NCBI GenBank assembly: GCA_964574215.1
Contig: CAZNLR010000046.1
Coordinates: 1-39,660 of the forward strand
Direction of reading: 5' to 3'
From: GCA-2725625 sp964574215
Lineage (GTDB): Bacteria > Pseudomonadota > Alphaproteobacteria > Rhodospirillales > UBA2165
Length of the DNA stretch: 39,660 nt
Part shown: piece after piece, positions 7,968 to 16,157 of the stretch
Layout: every line of letters begins with the position of its first letter
Position numbering within the stretch: the stretch's first letter is position 1
The notes under the pieces: model-generated
What the model was told of the DNA's origin: nothing
What the model saw: the letters and a program-made list of their open reading frames with translations, nothing else
Database searches by the model: none
Made by a program: the position numbers and the translations under genes

Positions 7968-8405
7968 ATGGGAAGAGTTGTGACCGAGCAGAAGCCATTA
8001 ACGTTTGAATGGTTCGACGGCCTTAGAATTGGCCATCCCCAGATCGACGAAGATCATCGCAAGCTAATTGAGATTATTAATGTCGTCTCAGAAGCGATTG
8101 TCAATAAGGACAGCAATCTTTGCGACCAAATGCTGGCGGCTTTTCTTCAGGTCGCCAAAAATCACTTCGCCATGGAAGAGAAAATTCTATTCGATATCGG
8201 CTATCCCGATGCCCAGAGTCACGCCGATTATCATCGGGATTTAATGTCGAAAGCGAGTGATATCTCCGATCTGTGCAGTAACGCGGCTGACAATGACAAA
8301 CTCAGAGAATGCTTCAACGAAATGGTGGACTTCCTGGCTCAGGATATCCTCAAAGGCGATTTGGAATTCGTCCCTTATATGACCAACAAGGGTCTGATTA
8401 AATAA
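7968..8405 (+). CDS. Bacteriohemerythrin
   Basis: A 145-residue four-helix protein with the complete di-iron ligand set of the hemerythrin family: GHPQIDEDHRKLIE (first His and HxxxE), NHFAMEEKILF (HxxxE), SHADYHRDLM (HxxxH) and a C-terminal aspartate-containing segment near LKGDLEFVPYM. It reversibly binds O2 and is thought to serve oxygen delivery, storage or sensing in the cytoplasm. The start is ambiguous. ATG 7968 has no Shine-Dalgarno sequence, whereas GTG 7980 (MTEQKPLTFEW) is directly preceded by GGAAGAG, giving a slightly shorter protein that begins closer to the usual family start. It is a single gene between two hairpins, converging with the unknown gene at 8470. Confidence 0.85.
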   Translation: MGRVVTEQKPLTFEWFDGLRIGHPQIDEDHRKLIEIINVVSEAIVNKDSNLCDQMLAAFLQVAKNHFAMEEKILFDIGYPDAQSHADYHRDLMSKASDISDLCSNAADNDKLRECFNEMVDFLAQDILKGDLEFVPYMTNKGLIK

Positions 8406-8412
8406 GGCCAGT

Positions 8413-8427
8413 CCGACAGTTTGTCGG
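8413..8427. terminator. Hairpin between convergent genes, possible terminator
   Basis: CCGACA and TGTCGG pair perfectly around a 3-base loop, 8 bases after the bacteriohemerythrin stop, in the 64-base gap between convergent genes. No strong T-run follows on either strand. Confidence 0.3.
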
Positions 8428-8469
8428 CGGGATTACGAATTATCATCAACTTCTGGGATGGGGCGCGGT

Positions 8470-9459
8470 TTAATTCCCGGCCTGACCGATTTTTTCGAAC
8501 ACACGGTCTAATTCAAAACACGTGACACCGCCATATCTGGTTTCCAGTTCGAACCGCCGGCTGCTGTCGGCCAAACGGTCGCGCAAATCGGAGAACAAGG
8601 CATCCACCAGATTGTCAAATCCGCCTTCGGTGAGCTCCCAATTATCTTCCGCATCAAGTTGATTGTTTACCATGGGGATCAGCCAATCACGGCGATGATC
8701 GATGTCTTCGAAATAGGGCGCGAAAGTGACGAGGGCGTCGAGACAGACCTCCTGGCCCTCTTTGTCGGCATAGATGAGTTCCCAGTTGAACGCTGTTTCG
8801 TCACCCGCGCTCAGCCGGGCAACGATCTTGCGGCAGCGTTCCTGAAACTCCTCCATGGACTCGGGCCCGATCATCTTGTCGATGGCCAGGAAAAACCCGG
8901 GCAGGACCCGCCTTGTCACCGCATTCGGACCGTCTTCCGTTGTCCGCTGCCGGTCAAACAGATGGGCAAAGGAGTTAACGATCACGCGGTCGAAAGGGAA
9001 TTTGCGCGCGTGGTCAAACGCGGCCCGCTCGCGAATTCGGACATAGGCATCGAAGCTTTGCTGGAACACCTGCTCCAGGGCTTCCCGCTTGCGGTCGAAT
9101 TCACGGCTCAGCTGGTCGATATCGCCAATGGTCAGATAGCCGCCCCGCTTACGGGCCTCCGCGGTCAGCCGCTCGGTGAAAGCCGTCACTACGGTCTGGG
9201 CCAACACCTGGCTTTGATTCTTGGTTGAGGCGCCCCCATTGGACGCGCCGTTGGAAGTGGCAGGTGGCGCAACCGGGGGCGGGGCGCTTTGCGCCGGTTC
9301 GGTTTGAGGTTGGGGTTGTTGCAGATTCAATGGATCGGCGTCTTGCTTTTGCGGCGGCGCTTCCGATTGACGGCTGCGCGACTCCGCCGCGCCGAACCAA
9401 GTTACCTGTTCGATCTCCCCGTTCTTATTTTTGTTTTGGTCTGCGCTATCGTCTGTCAT
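8470..9459 (-). CDS. Conserved-looking protein of unknown function, Pro/Gln-rich N-terminus
   Basis: A 329-residue cytoplasmic-looking protein without signal peptide or membrane segment. Residues 1-80 are low complexity (Gln, Pro, Ala, Ser, Asn). From about 85 on it is a globular, mostly helical and acidic domain (LAQTVVTAFTERLTAEARKRGGYLTIGDIDQLSREF, then AAFDHARKFPFDRVIVNSFAHLF, then a region rich in Trp, Asp and Glu: AEDNWELTEGGFDNLVDALFSDL). I do not recognise a characterised family. It is divergent from NAD synthase across a 162-base gap. No Shine-Dalgarno sequence is evident before the ATG. A regulatory or scaffold role is possible but unsupported. Confidence 0.7.
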   Translation of the reverse strand: MTDDSADQNKNKNGEIEQVTWFGAAESRSRQSEAPPQKQDADPLNLQQPQPQTEPAQSAPPPVAPPATSNGASNGGASTKNQSQVLAQTVVTAFTERLTAEARKRGGYLTIGDIDQLSREFDRKREALEQVFQQSFDAYVRIRERAAFDHARKFPFDRVIVNSFAHLFDRQRTTEDGPNAVTRRVLPGFFLAIDKMIGPESMEEFQERCRKIVARLSAGDETAFNWELIYADKEGQEVCLDALVTFAPYFEDIDHRRDWLIPMVNNQLDAEDNWELTEGGFDNLVDALFSDLRDRLADSSRRFELETRYGGVTCFELDRVFEKIGQAGN

Positions 9460-9621
9460 GCATCATAAATACCCAGAATTTCCGTCGATGGCCAGATGGA
9501 AGAGGCCGATATTTCCGGTTTTTGCTTGCGTTGACAAAAAGTTTGGGCTCCTCTAAGGCTAGGAACTTCGGGCATAATTATTGCGCAAGCTATTGTAAAA
9601 AAAGGATTTTGGACTTTAACC

Positions 9622-11307
9622 ATGACTGTCGGGCTTTCCATTGCTTTGGCGCAAATCAATCCAACCGTGGGCGATGTCGACGGCAATATCGAACTCATCG
9701 AGAGGGCCGAGCAGGAGGCCGCCAAGAAAAACGCCGATCTGGTGGTCACCGGCGAGCTGGCGGTCAGTGGCTATCCGCCGGAGGATTTGGTCCTCAAACC
9801 GGCTTTTCTCGACCGGGTGGAAAACAAAATCATCGAGCTCGCCCGCCGTACGGGTAACGGACCCGCCCTGTTGATCGGCGCTCCCTGGCGTCACGAGGGT
9901 GAGCTGTATAACGCTGTCCTGCTGCTGGAAAAGGGCGAAATCTCGACTTTCAGGTTCAAGCATTTGTTGCCCACCTATGGGGTGTTTGATGAGGATCGGG
10001 TATTTACGGCGGGTCCTGTCCCCGGCCCCATTTCCTTCAATGGGGTGCGCCTGGGCGTTATGATCTGCGAAGATATGTGGCGGTCCGACGTTACCGAATG
10101 TCTCGAGGAATCGGGCGCCGAGATTCTGATCGTGGTCAACGGATCCCCTTTCGAGGTGGACAAGATCGATCAGCGCCTCAATCTGGCGGTGGCGCGGGTG
10201 GGTGAATCCAATCTGCCGTTGGCCTATGTCAATCTGGTGGGTGGTCAGGACGAACTGGTTTTCGACGGCGCGTCCTTTGTTCTGGCCGGCAACCGGGAGC
10301 TTCGGGCCCAGGCGCCGGCATGGCAGGAAGAGATTCTTTTTACCAAATGGAACCGGGAAGAGAGCGGCTGGGTATGCCACAGCAATCTTGTAGAAGAGAA
10401 TCCGCAGGAATCGACGGCTGACGAAAATGAAAAATCGCTGTCTGCCATTTATCAGGCGATGGTTTTGGGTCTCCGCGACTACGTCAATAAAAACCGGTTT
10501 CCCGGCGTTATTCTGGGTCTGTCGGGAGGCATTGATTCGGCGCTCAGCGCGGCGGTCGCCGTCGACGCCATCGGCCCGGACAAAGTTCATTGCGTGATGA
10601 TGCCCTCGCCCTACACCTCCGATGAAAGTCTGGAGGACGCCGCCGAGGCGGCCGAACTAATGGGTATCGTCTACGATACCGTCCCCATCATCGACGCCAT
10701 GAAAGCGTTCGAGACCATGCTCCAACCGGTGTTCGGCGAGGCCGAGGCCGACACCACGGAGGAAAATATCCAAGCCAGGGCGCGGGGCCTGATCGTCATG
10801 GCCATTTCCAACAAACTGGGTTACATGCCGCTCACCACCGGCAACAAATCGGAAATGTCGGTGGGATACGCCACCCTGTACGGCGACATGTGTGGCGGCT
10901 ACTCGGTGTTGAAGGACGTCTACAAAACCACCGTCTTCGCCGTGTCTCATTGGCGCAATCAAAATTACTGGACCGGATTCCTGGGTCCCCAAGGACGGGT
11001 CATCCCCGAGCGCATCATTACCAAAAAACCGTCGGCGGAACTGAAGCCGGACCAATTCGACGAGGACAGTCTGCCGCCCTACGACGTGCTGGACGATATC
11101 CTGAAAAATCTCATCGAAGGGGAGCACGCCATCACCGATATCGTCGCCCGCGGCCACGACCCCGACGTGGTGCGCCGGGTCTGGCACATGCTCGACCGGG
11201 CCGAATACAAGCGACGCCAAGCGCCCCCCGGCGTCAAAATTTCGTCCCGCGCCTTCGGCCGCGACCGCCGTTATCCCATCACCAATGGCTTTACCGGGCT
11301 TTTATAA
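9622..11307 (+). CDS. nadE: Glutamine-dependent NAD+ synthetase
   Basis: A 561-residue two-domain enzyme that amidates nicotinic acid adenine dinucleotide to NAD+, using ammonia channelled from glutamine. The N-terminal nitrilase-like glutaminase domain shows the Glu-Lys-Cys triad: E45 (VTGELAVSGYPPEDL), K113 (FKHLLPTYGVFDE) and C149 (GVMICEDMW). The C-terminal synthetase domain has the PP-loop LGLSGGIDSALSAA (301-306), then TTGNKSEMSVGYATLYGD and the end motif AFGRDRRYPITNGF. Length is typical of the short proteobacterial form. A TTGACA hexamer at 9531-9536 might be a -35 box, but its -10 partner is poor. The gene ends in an unusually long hairpin. Confidence 0.95.
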   Translation: MTVGLSIALAQINPTVGDVDGNIELIERAEQEAAKKNADLVVTGELAVSGYPPEDLVLKPAFLDRVENKIIELARRTGNGPALLIGAPWRHEGELYNAVLLLEKGEISTFRFKHLLPTYGVFDEDRVFTAGPVPGPISFNGVRLGVMICEDMWRSDVTECLEESGAEILIVVNGSPFEVDKIDQRLNLAVARVGESNLPLAYVNLVGGQDELVFDGASFVLAGNRELRAQAPAWQEEILFTKWNREESGWVCHSNLVEENPQESTADENEKSLSAIYQAMVLGLRDYVNKNRFPGVILGLSGGIDSALSAAVAVDAIGPDKVHCVMMPSPYTSDESLEDAAEAAELMGIVYDTVPIIDAMKAFETMLQPVFGEAEADTTEENIQARARGLIVMAISNKLGYMPLTTGNKSEMSVGYATLYGDMCGGYSVLKDVYKTTVFAVSHWRNQNYWTGFLGPQGRVIPERIITKKPSAELKPDQFDEDSLPPYDVLDDILKNLIEGEHAITDIVARGHDPDVVRRVWHMLDRAEYKRRQAPPGVKISSRAFGRDRRYPITNGFTGLL

Positions 11308-11368
11308 AAAAAGTGTACCAGGAATAATTTCCCCGATTTAAGGGAAATTATTCCTGGTACACTTTTTT
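11307..11368. terminator. Very long perfect hairpin, bidirectional terminator
   Basis: Arms 11307-11333 and 11342-11368 are perfect 27-base complements, around an 8-base loop (CGATTTAA). The A-run on the left arm and T-run on the right arm make it a U-tract terminator on either strand. It lies between the convergent nadE and reductive-dehalogenase-like genes and overlaps the nadE stop codon. The 21-bp non-A/T-tract stem is much longer than needed for termination. Confidence 0.85.
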
Positions 11369-11445
11369 AACGGGACTTTTGGAGCCCGCGACTGCACCGT
11401 AAGCCAAGAGGCCGGAGGCCTCGCCCGGCGTCTGAGGGGCACCTA

Positions 11446-12789
11446 TTAAGGCGCGTTAGCCGGTGAGTTCTCGGATTTCATGGCGTCGTCGCCCTTCCTG
11501 AGCGCCGCCTTGCGGTCGTTGGGGAAGGCCTCCTTGCTGTCGCCCGGCGGATGGTCTTCCGGCAGGTAAAGAGCGATGCGTTGTTTTTTGGGCCATTTTT
11601 TGTTGATGTCGATATCGCGTTCCTGGCCTTGCGACGCCACCAACTTACCGTCCCGGGTTTCGAGGTCGAGCCACCATTTCTGGTCCTTGACCCGCGTGCC
11701 GTTACCCATGAAGTCATCCAGCCAGACGGCAATGGGAATCATAATGGGTTTCAGCCACATGGCGTTGATACCCAGCCAACTGGCGATACGGGGAATAAGC
11801 GGTCCGTCTTTGGTGACCACCTTATTCAAGGGACAGGTTTTCATGCAGCGCCCGCAGGCCGACCCTTTGGGATTGGTAATGCGGTACTTGGCGCAGTTTT
11901 CCACATCCGGCTTCCAGATTTCGTAGCCGTTATACATGATCTTGTCGCCGAACGGGATGGCGTTACAGGGGCATTCCCGGGCGCATTTCCAGCAATTATT
12001 ACAAAATTTCTGTAACCCGAAATCGATCGGTTTATCGCATTCCATGGGCAGATTGGTGGTGACCACCACGGTTTTCGACCTGGGGCCGATAAAGGGATTG
12101 AGCACCAATTCACCGATGCGGCTTAGTTCACCCAAACCCGCCAGCAACATCAAAGGAATTTGCATCACGTCGCCCGCCGCCGCCTGTTGGCAGGCCGCCT
12201 CGTAGCCCAGTTTACGGATATAGCTGGCGATCACATTGCCCACCTCGGCGCCCCTGAGATAAGCCCGATAGCTCTGGGTGCCGCTGATCCAATCGTCACC
12301 CGACGCGCCTTCCATGGTCGAATAACCCTGGTCGATCAGGCAGACCACGGCATATTTATGTTTTGCCTCGACCGGCTCTCCTTTGGAATTATGGGTATAC
12401 CAGGCGTATTCGGGAATTTCGCAAATGCCGACGATATCCATGTCCAGAAAATAGGCCAGAGACTTGATGTGCCTGGCCATTTCGGCGGGATCATCGGTCA
12501 ATGGCGCCTTTTCCGGCGCGACCTCACCGTCCCGCAACGGCATGAGAGCCTGCATCTGCTCGCCGATGGCCTCGGACAATGGATTCTTGTTAATAAAACG
12601 GTGGCGTTCGGATTTGACGTGGTCACCCAGATCGCCGAAAAAAGGCCGGGTAAAAAACGCCGCCCGTATGGGGACCCGCTTGACCTTGTCGGCGTCGATC
12701 CGGGTGGTCGGTTTGTCGACCCGTTTGACCTGCTCCATTGGATATTTGCCGAGATGAGGCGGACGATGCTTATATTTGAACAATCCCAT
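11446..12789 (-). CDS. Reductive dehalogenase (RdhA)-family corrinoid / 4Fe-4S protein, no Tat signal
   Basis: A 447-residue protein with the RdhA core. The cobalamin-fold segment runs about 105-250 (MARHIKSLAYFLDMDIVGIC, YAVVCLIDQGYSTME, SYRAYLRGAEVGNVIASYIRKLGYEA, LLAGLGELSRIG). Two ferredoxin-type 4Fe-4S cluster motifs follow: CNNCWKCARECP (C263, C266, C269, C273) and C299 followed by CGRCMKTCP (C312, C315, C319). Respiratory RdhA proteins carry a twin-arginine signal and have an rdhB anchor gene alongside; here neither is present. The fused NAD(P)H-reductase domain of aerobic catabolic RdhA enzymes is also missing. It therefore appears cytosolic and must take electrons from separate partners. 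Activity and substrate cannot be read from the sequence; queuosine-type epoxyqueuosine reductase is excluded by the domain layout. A good AGGGA ribosome binding site precedes the ATG. Confidence 0.8.
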   Translation of the reverse strand: MGLFKYKHRPPHLGKYPMEQVKRVDKPTTRIDADKVKRVPIRAAFFTRPFFGDLGDHVKSERHRFINKNPLSEAIGEQMQALMPLRDGEVAPEKAPLTDDPAEMARHIKSLAYFLDMDIVGICEIPEYAWYTHNSKGEPVEAKHKYAVVCLIDQGYSTMEGASGDDWISGTQSYRAYLRGAEVGNVIASYIRKLGYEAACQQAAAGDVMQIPLMLLAGLGELSRIGELVLNPFIGPRSKTVVVTTNLPMECDKPIDFGLQKFCNNCWKCARECPCNAIPFGDKIMYNGYEIWKPDVENCAKYRITNPKGSACGRCMKTCPLNKVVTKDGPLIPRIASWLGINAMWLKPIMIPIAVWLDDFMGNGTRVKDQKWWLDLETRDGKLVASQGQERDIDINKKWPKKQRIALYLPEDHPPGDSKEAFPNDRKAALRKGDDAMKSENSPANAP

Positions 12790-12913
12790 GACAATTTCCC
12801 TGAAATATTAAGTGACGGCGCGACATAAGATATCAGGCGATATCCCGATTGTCGCCACTTGAATGTTGGCTTACCGAACTATTTGGCGGGATGGACAACG
12901 ATAGGGATCGGAC

Positions 12914-12944
12914 AAAAAAATTCGGCCCGTAAATTTACGGGCCG
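12914..12944 (-). terminator. Intrinsic terminator on the minus strand
   Basis: A perfect 22-base palindrome at 12923-12944 (arms CGGCCCGTAAA / TTTACGGGCCG) is followed on the minus strand by AATTTTTTT. It probably ends the FAD-linked oxidase transcript, 184 bases beyond that gene's stop, and separates it from the RdhA-like gene. A weaker hairpin (AGCGA / TCGCT) lies at 12973-12991. Confidence 0.75.
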
Positions 12945-13032
12945 GGAGGGGTGCTTAGGAGGAGGATCAAAAAGCGATTTTGGCGCTCGCTCCTGATCTT
13001 TGAAGAGTGTCTCATAATTCCGGAAATTATGC

Positions 13033-13048
13033 TGTGACCAAAGTCACA
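13033..13048. promoter_or_regulatory. Perfect CRP-type palindrome
   Basis: TGTGACCAAAGTCACA fits the CRP consensus TGTGA-N6-TCACA exactly. It lies in the 338-base gene-free stretch 12790-13127, 244 bases upstream of the RdhA-like start and 79 bases past the oxidase stop. Apart from this site and the terminator hairpins, I see no other feature in that stretch. Confidence 0.5.
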
Positions 13049-13127
13049 TTTTGCGAAGATTCCCGGTCCGTAAGTGATACCCCTTTGATTCCACGTGATT
13101 CTTTTTTCTAAATGTTTATGATTTTTC

Positions 13128-14543
13128 TCAAATTTTTACGATCTTTCCGGGATTCATGATGTTGTCGGGGTCCAAGCCCCGCTTGATCGAGCGCATAACG
13201 TCCAATCCGTCGCCGAACTCGGCCTCCAGATACTTCATTTTGCCCTGGCCGACACCGTGTTCGCCGGTGCAGGTGCCGTCCATGGCCAGTGCCCGCTCAA
13301 TCAGACGGTTGTTGATGTGCATGCATACCTCCAAATCCTTTTCCCGCGTATCGGGATGGACCAGCAGAGCGGTATGGAAATTACCGTCTCCCACGTGGCC
13401 GACGATGGGCGCGACAATACCGGCCTCATCGACGTCCTTTTTGGTTTCCATGATGCACTCGGCAAGCCGGGAGATGGGCACGCAGACATCGGTGGCGAAG
13501 GCCGCCGCACCGGGTCGGAGTGCCAGGGCCGCATAGGCCGCGTTGTGGCGGGCCTGCCACAGTTCGTCCCGCTCTTCCGTATTGGTGGTCCATTTGAACT
13601 CGCCGCCGCCAAATTCCGTACATATTTCGTTCACCCGCTCGACCTGTTCTTTTACGCCGGTATCGGACCCGTGGAATTCCAGAAAGAGCGTCGGCTGCAC
13701 CGGATAGTCCAGCTTGGAGTATTTGTTCACCGCATCAAGCTGGACGTCGTCCAACAACTCGATGCGGGCAATGGGAATGCCCCATTGAATGGTTGCGATT
13801 ACCGCGTTGACGGCGCCTTCCAAATCATCGAACCCAACCACCGCCGAGGAGATGGCTTCGGGAATGCCGTAGAGCTTCAGCGTGACCTTGGTGATAACGC
13901 CCAAGGTACCCTCGGAGCCCACATAGAGACGGGTGAGGTCGTAACCGGCCGCCGACTTACGCGCCCGCTTGGCCGTCTGAATGACCCGCCCGTCGGGCAG
14001 CACGACTTCCAACCCCAATACATTTTCCCGCATGGTGCCGTAGCGGACCGCGTTGGTGCCCGACGCCCGGGTCGACGTCATGCCGCCGATGGAGGCGTCG
14101 GCGCCAGGGTCGATAGGAAAAAAGAGACCGGTATCGCGCAGATGTTCGTTCAGCTGTTTGCGGGTAATGCCGGGCTCGACGGTGACGTCCAGATCCTCGG
14201 GATTTACCTGCACCACATTGTTCATTTCCGAAAGATCGATGCAGATACCGCCATGGAACGCCGCCAGATGGCCTTCGATGGAGGTGCCGGTGCCGTAAGG
14301 AATGATCGGCACTTTATATTTCGCGCAGGCCTTGACCACGTCGACGACATCTTCGGTGGACCGCGCCATGACGACGGCATCGGCCGGCATGATTTCGTGA
14401 AAGGAAAAATCCCGGGCGTGATGTTCCCGTACCGCCATGGAGGTCGAAATTCGGTTGTCCAATTTTTGCTTTAGTCCCTCGATCAGTTGATCGATGACTG
14501 CCTGATCAGGCCGTTCGACCACAGGTCCGCCGTCCGCCGCCAT
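13128..14543 (-). CDS. FAD-linked oxidase, D-lactate dehydrogenase (cytochrome) / GlcD type
   Basis: A 471-residue flavoprotein of the vanillyl-alcohol-oxidase fold that oxidises a D-2-hydroxy acid (probably D-lactate, possibly glycolate) and passes electrons to cytochrome c or quinone. The FAD-binding domain has VPIIPYGTGTSIEGHLAA, the FFPIDPGADASIGGMTSTRASGTNAVRYGTM stretch and YVGSEGTLGVITKVTL. The C-terminal cap ends in HVGDGNFH and the GTCTGEHGVGQGK active-site motif, as in mitochondrial-type LDHD. The frame extends upstream to 14630, but ATG 14543 (MAADGGPV) is preferred because AGGGAG stands 7 bases before it. It is divergent from the lipoprotein gene. Substrate choice between D-lactate and glycolate is not resolved; no GlcE/GlcF subunits are adjacent, which favours the single-subunit D-lactate type. 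Confidence 0.88.
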   Translation of the reverse strand: MAADGGPVVERPDQAVIDQLIEGLKQKLDNRISTSMAVREHHARDFSFHEIMPADAVVMARSTEDVVDVVKACAKYKVPIIPYGTGTSIEGHLAAFHGGICIDLSEMNNVVQVNPEDLDVTVEPGITRKQLNEHLRDTGLFFPIDPGADASIGGMTSTRASGTNAVRYGTMRENVLGLEVVLPDGRVIQTAKRARKSAAGYDLTRLYVGSEGTLGVITKVTLKLYGIPEAISSAVVGFDDLEGAVNAVIATIQWGIPIARIELLDDVQLDAVNKYSKLDYPVQPTLFLEFHGSDTGVKEQVERVNEICTEFGGGEFKWTTNTEERDELWQARHNAAYAALALRPGAAAFATDVCVPISRLAECIMETKKDVDEAGIVAPIVGHVGDGNFHTALLVHPDTREKDLEVCMHINNRLIERALAMDGTCTGEHGVGQGKMKYLEAEFGDGLDVMRSIKRGLDPDNIMNPGKIVKI

Positions 14544-14671
14544 GATTTTCTCCCTGAGTGGATGATTTCTGTCCCTATAATGTAAAATAATCGGGTCTGC
14601 CGCAATCGCTGCTTGTTCCTGGGCGAACAAAAACCTAATTAGTCTAGAGAAGTATTACGGGAGAAAAAAAT

Positions 14672-15217
14672 ATGTCTAAATTCGGGTTCGGAAAACTAAA
14701 CGCCACAGCAGCCTTTATGGGATTATTCCTGCTCGCGGCTTGTGAAGAGGATCCGTCGATCGTGACACCGGGACATTACCGGGGTGAGATTGTCGAAAGT
14801 TCGCTCATGTATGCCCAGTCCAAAGGACCCGTTCTGTTGCAGGTATATGGTGATCCCTATGGGGTCGGAACCGAGGCCTTGGGAGAAAAAGTGCGCCAGA
14901 CCATGGTTGGGCATTTCCAATCGCCCATTATTCAATTCACCGGCAGCGAACAACAGGCCGGATCACCCAATATCCGCATCCGTATCGCTTTCGGATATCC
15001 GGAAAGCGAAAACTCCCGGGAAATTTGCGGCGATAAAATGCCAAAGCTGTCCCCCAACAAGGAAAAGCTGATAGCCTCCAGCGTCTTCTGCATGGATGGG
15101 GAAATGCTGGCCGATGCATCAGGCTTTGTGCTGAAGGCGGATACCCACCAGAGCAAGAAGTTCGAGTTTTTCGCCATTGATCTGGTCAGGAGCGTTGTCG
15201 GCAAGGGCCCCCGTTAG
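14672..15217 (+). CDS. Predicted lipoprotein of unknown function
   Basis: A 181-residue protein with a lipoprotein signal: basic start, hydrophobic FMGLFLLAAC and lipobox LLAAC (Cys about 24), followed by acidic EED. The aspartate at +3, with glutamates around it, does not clearly fix inner or outer membrane. The mature part is about 155 residues with two more cysteines (REICGDKMP and SSVFCMDGE) that could form a disulfide, and a repeated theme of beta strands (NIRIRIAFGYP, PVLLQVYGDPYG). I do not recognise the family. GGGAG sits 7 bases before the ATG. It converges with the exporter gene at 15230 with only 12 bases between. Confidence 0.7.
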   Translation: MSKFGFGKLNATAAFMGLFLLAACEEDPSIVTPGHYRGEIVESSLMYAQSKGPVLLQVYGDPYGVGTEALGEKVRQTMVGHFQSPIIQFTGSEQQAGSPNIRIRIAFGYPESENSREICGDKMPKLSPNKEKLIASSVFCMDGEMLADASGFVLKADTHQSKKFEFFAIDLVRSVVGKGPR

Positions 15218-15229
15218 TCCTTACTTCGG

Positions 15230-16099
15230 TTAATTTTCCGGATGCAGCTTGCCCTCGCGCACAGCAATATAGATACCGCTGGCCAAGACGATGGCGATGC
15301 CCAACCAAGTCAGCGGTTCTGGAAGATCACCGAAAACGAAATAACCCATGATGATCGCGGAGATAATGACGAAATAGTGAAAGGGTGCGATCAGGGAAGC
15401 CGGACCGTGCTTGAAGGCCTCGATAAGCAGGAAATGTCCCAGCACCGTGAAAAAAGCCATCCCCCCGATTACCGGAAATTCGGTTAGGCCGGGGGTCTTC
15501 CATGTCAGAAAAGCTGGTACCGCCAGTCCAACAGCTCCCACCGACATGACATGCAGGACACCCGCCTCCGGCGAACTCAAATTGGCCGCCTTGCGGTTGA
15601 CAATAAAATAAAACGCCAGCACGACGCCGGCACCAAGAGCGATCAAGTAACCGAAACGTTCGCCACTTAGATCAGGCCGAAGAATGATCAAAACGCCGAT
15701 AAAGCCCGCAATCACCGCCGACCAACGACGAATTCCAACGTGTTCCTTAAGCAGCCACGGCGATAATGCGGTGACCAGGATTGGGGCGACGAAAATGACG
15801 GCTTGAAGATCTGCGAGAGGGATGAATTTCAGCGCCGTAATGACGAGAACACCGATAGCGACGCTCGTCGCACCGCGCATGAAGGGCAGAAAAAAGGGTC
15901 GCGGCCACATGGCGGCAATGCCGTTGCGGTAAATGACGAAGGGTACGATTAACAGCCAGGACACGGCGAACTGCATCCAAGCGACCATCACGGGGTGTAA
16001 TTCACTTACCAGGATTTTAGCGAAACCGTCTTTGATGCCGAAAAAAGAAATCCCTACACACATAATCAAAATGCCGAAAAGAGGAGTTTGACGGTGCAT
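15230..16099 (-). CDS. EamA/DMT-family exporter (first of a tandem pair)
   Basis: A 289-residue integral membrane protein of the drug/metabolite transporter superfamily, with ten hydrophobic helices arranged as two EamA repeats (about residues 5-135 and 145-280). Typical elements are the first helix with VGISFFGIKDGFAKIL, the end of repeat one with WSAVIAGFIGVLIILRPD, and repeat two ending in EPLTWLGIAIVLASGIYIAVRE. Substrate is unknown; family members export amino acids, purines or drugs. It follows its paralogue (16158-17048) by 58 bases on the same strand and ends 12 bases from the convergent lipoprotein gene. No clear terminator is seen between them. Confidence 0.85.
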   Translation of the reverse strand: MHRQTPLFGILIMCVGISFFGIKDGFAKILVSELHPVMVAWMQFAVSWLLIVPFVIYRNGIAAMWPRPFFLPFMRGATSVAIGVLVITALKFIPLADLQAVIFVAPILVTALSPWLLKEHVGIRRWSAVIAGFIGVLIILRPDLSGERFGYLIALGAGVVLAFYFIVNRKAANLSSPEAGVLHVMSVGAVGLAVPAFLTWKTPGLTEFPVIGGMAFFTVLGHFLLIEAFKHGPASLIAPFHYFVIISAIIMGYFVFGDLPEPLTWLGIAIVLASGIYIAVREGKLHPEN

Positions 16100-16157
16100 A
16101 GATCAGACTTTCGGAACGGTAAACAGGTGATACCGCCTCAAATTATCCCTGGATCGG

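Noticed and set aside
13257..14474. Plus-strand 405-residue frame opposite the FAD-linked oxidase
   Set aside because: Antisense shadow of a gene with clear flavoprotein motifs.
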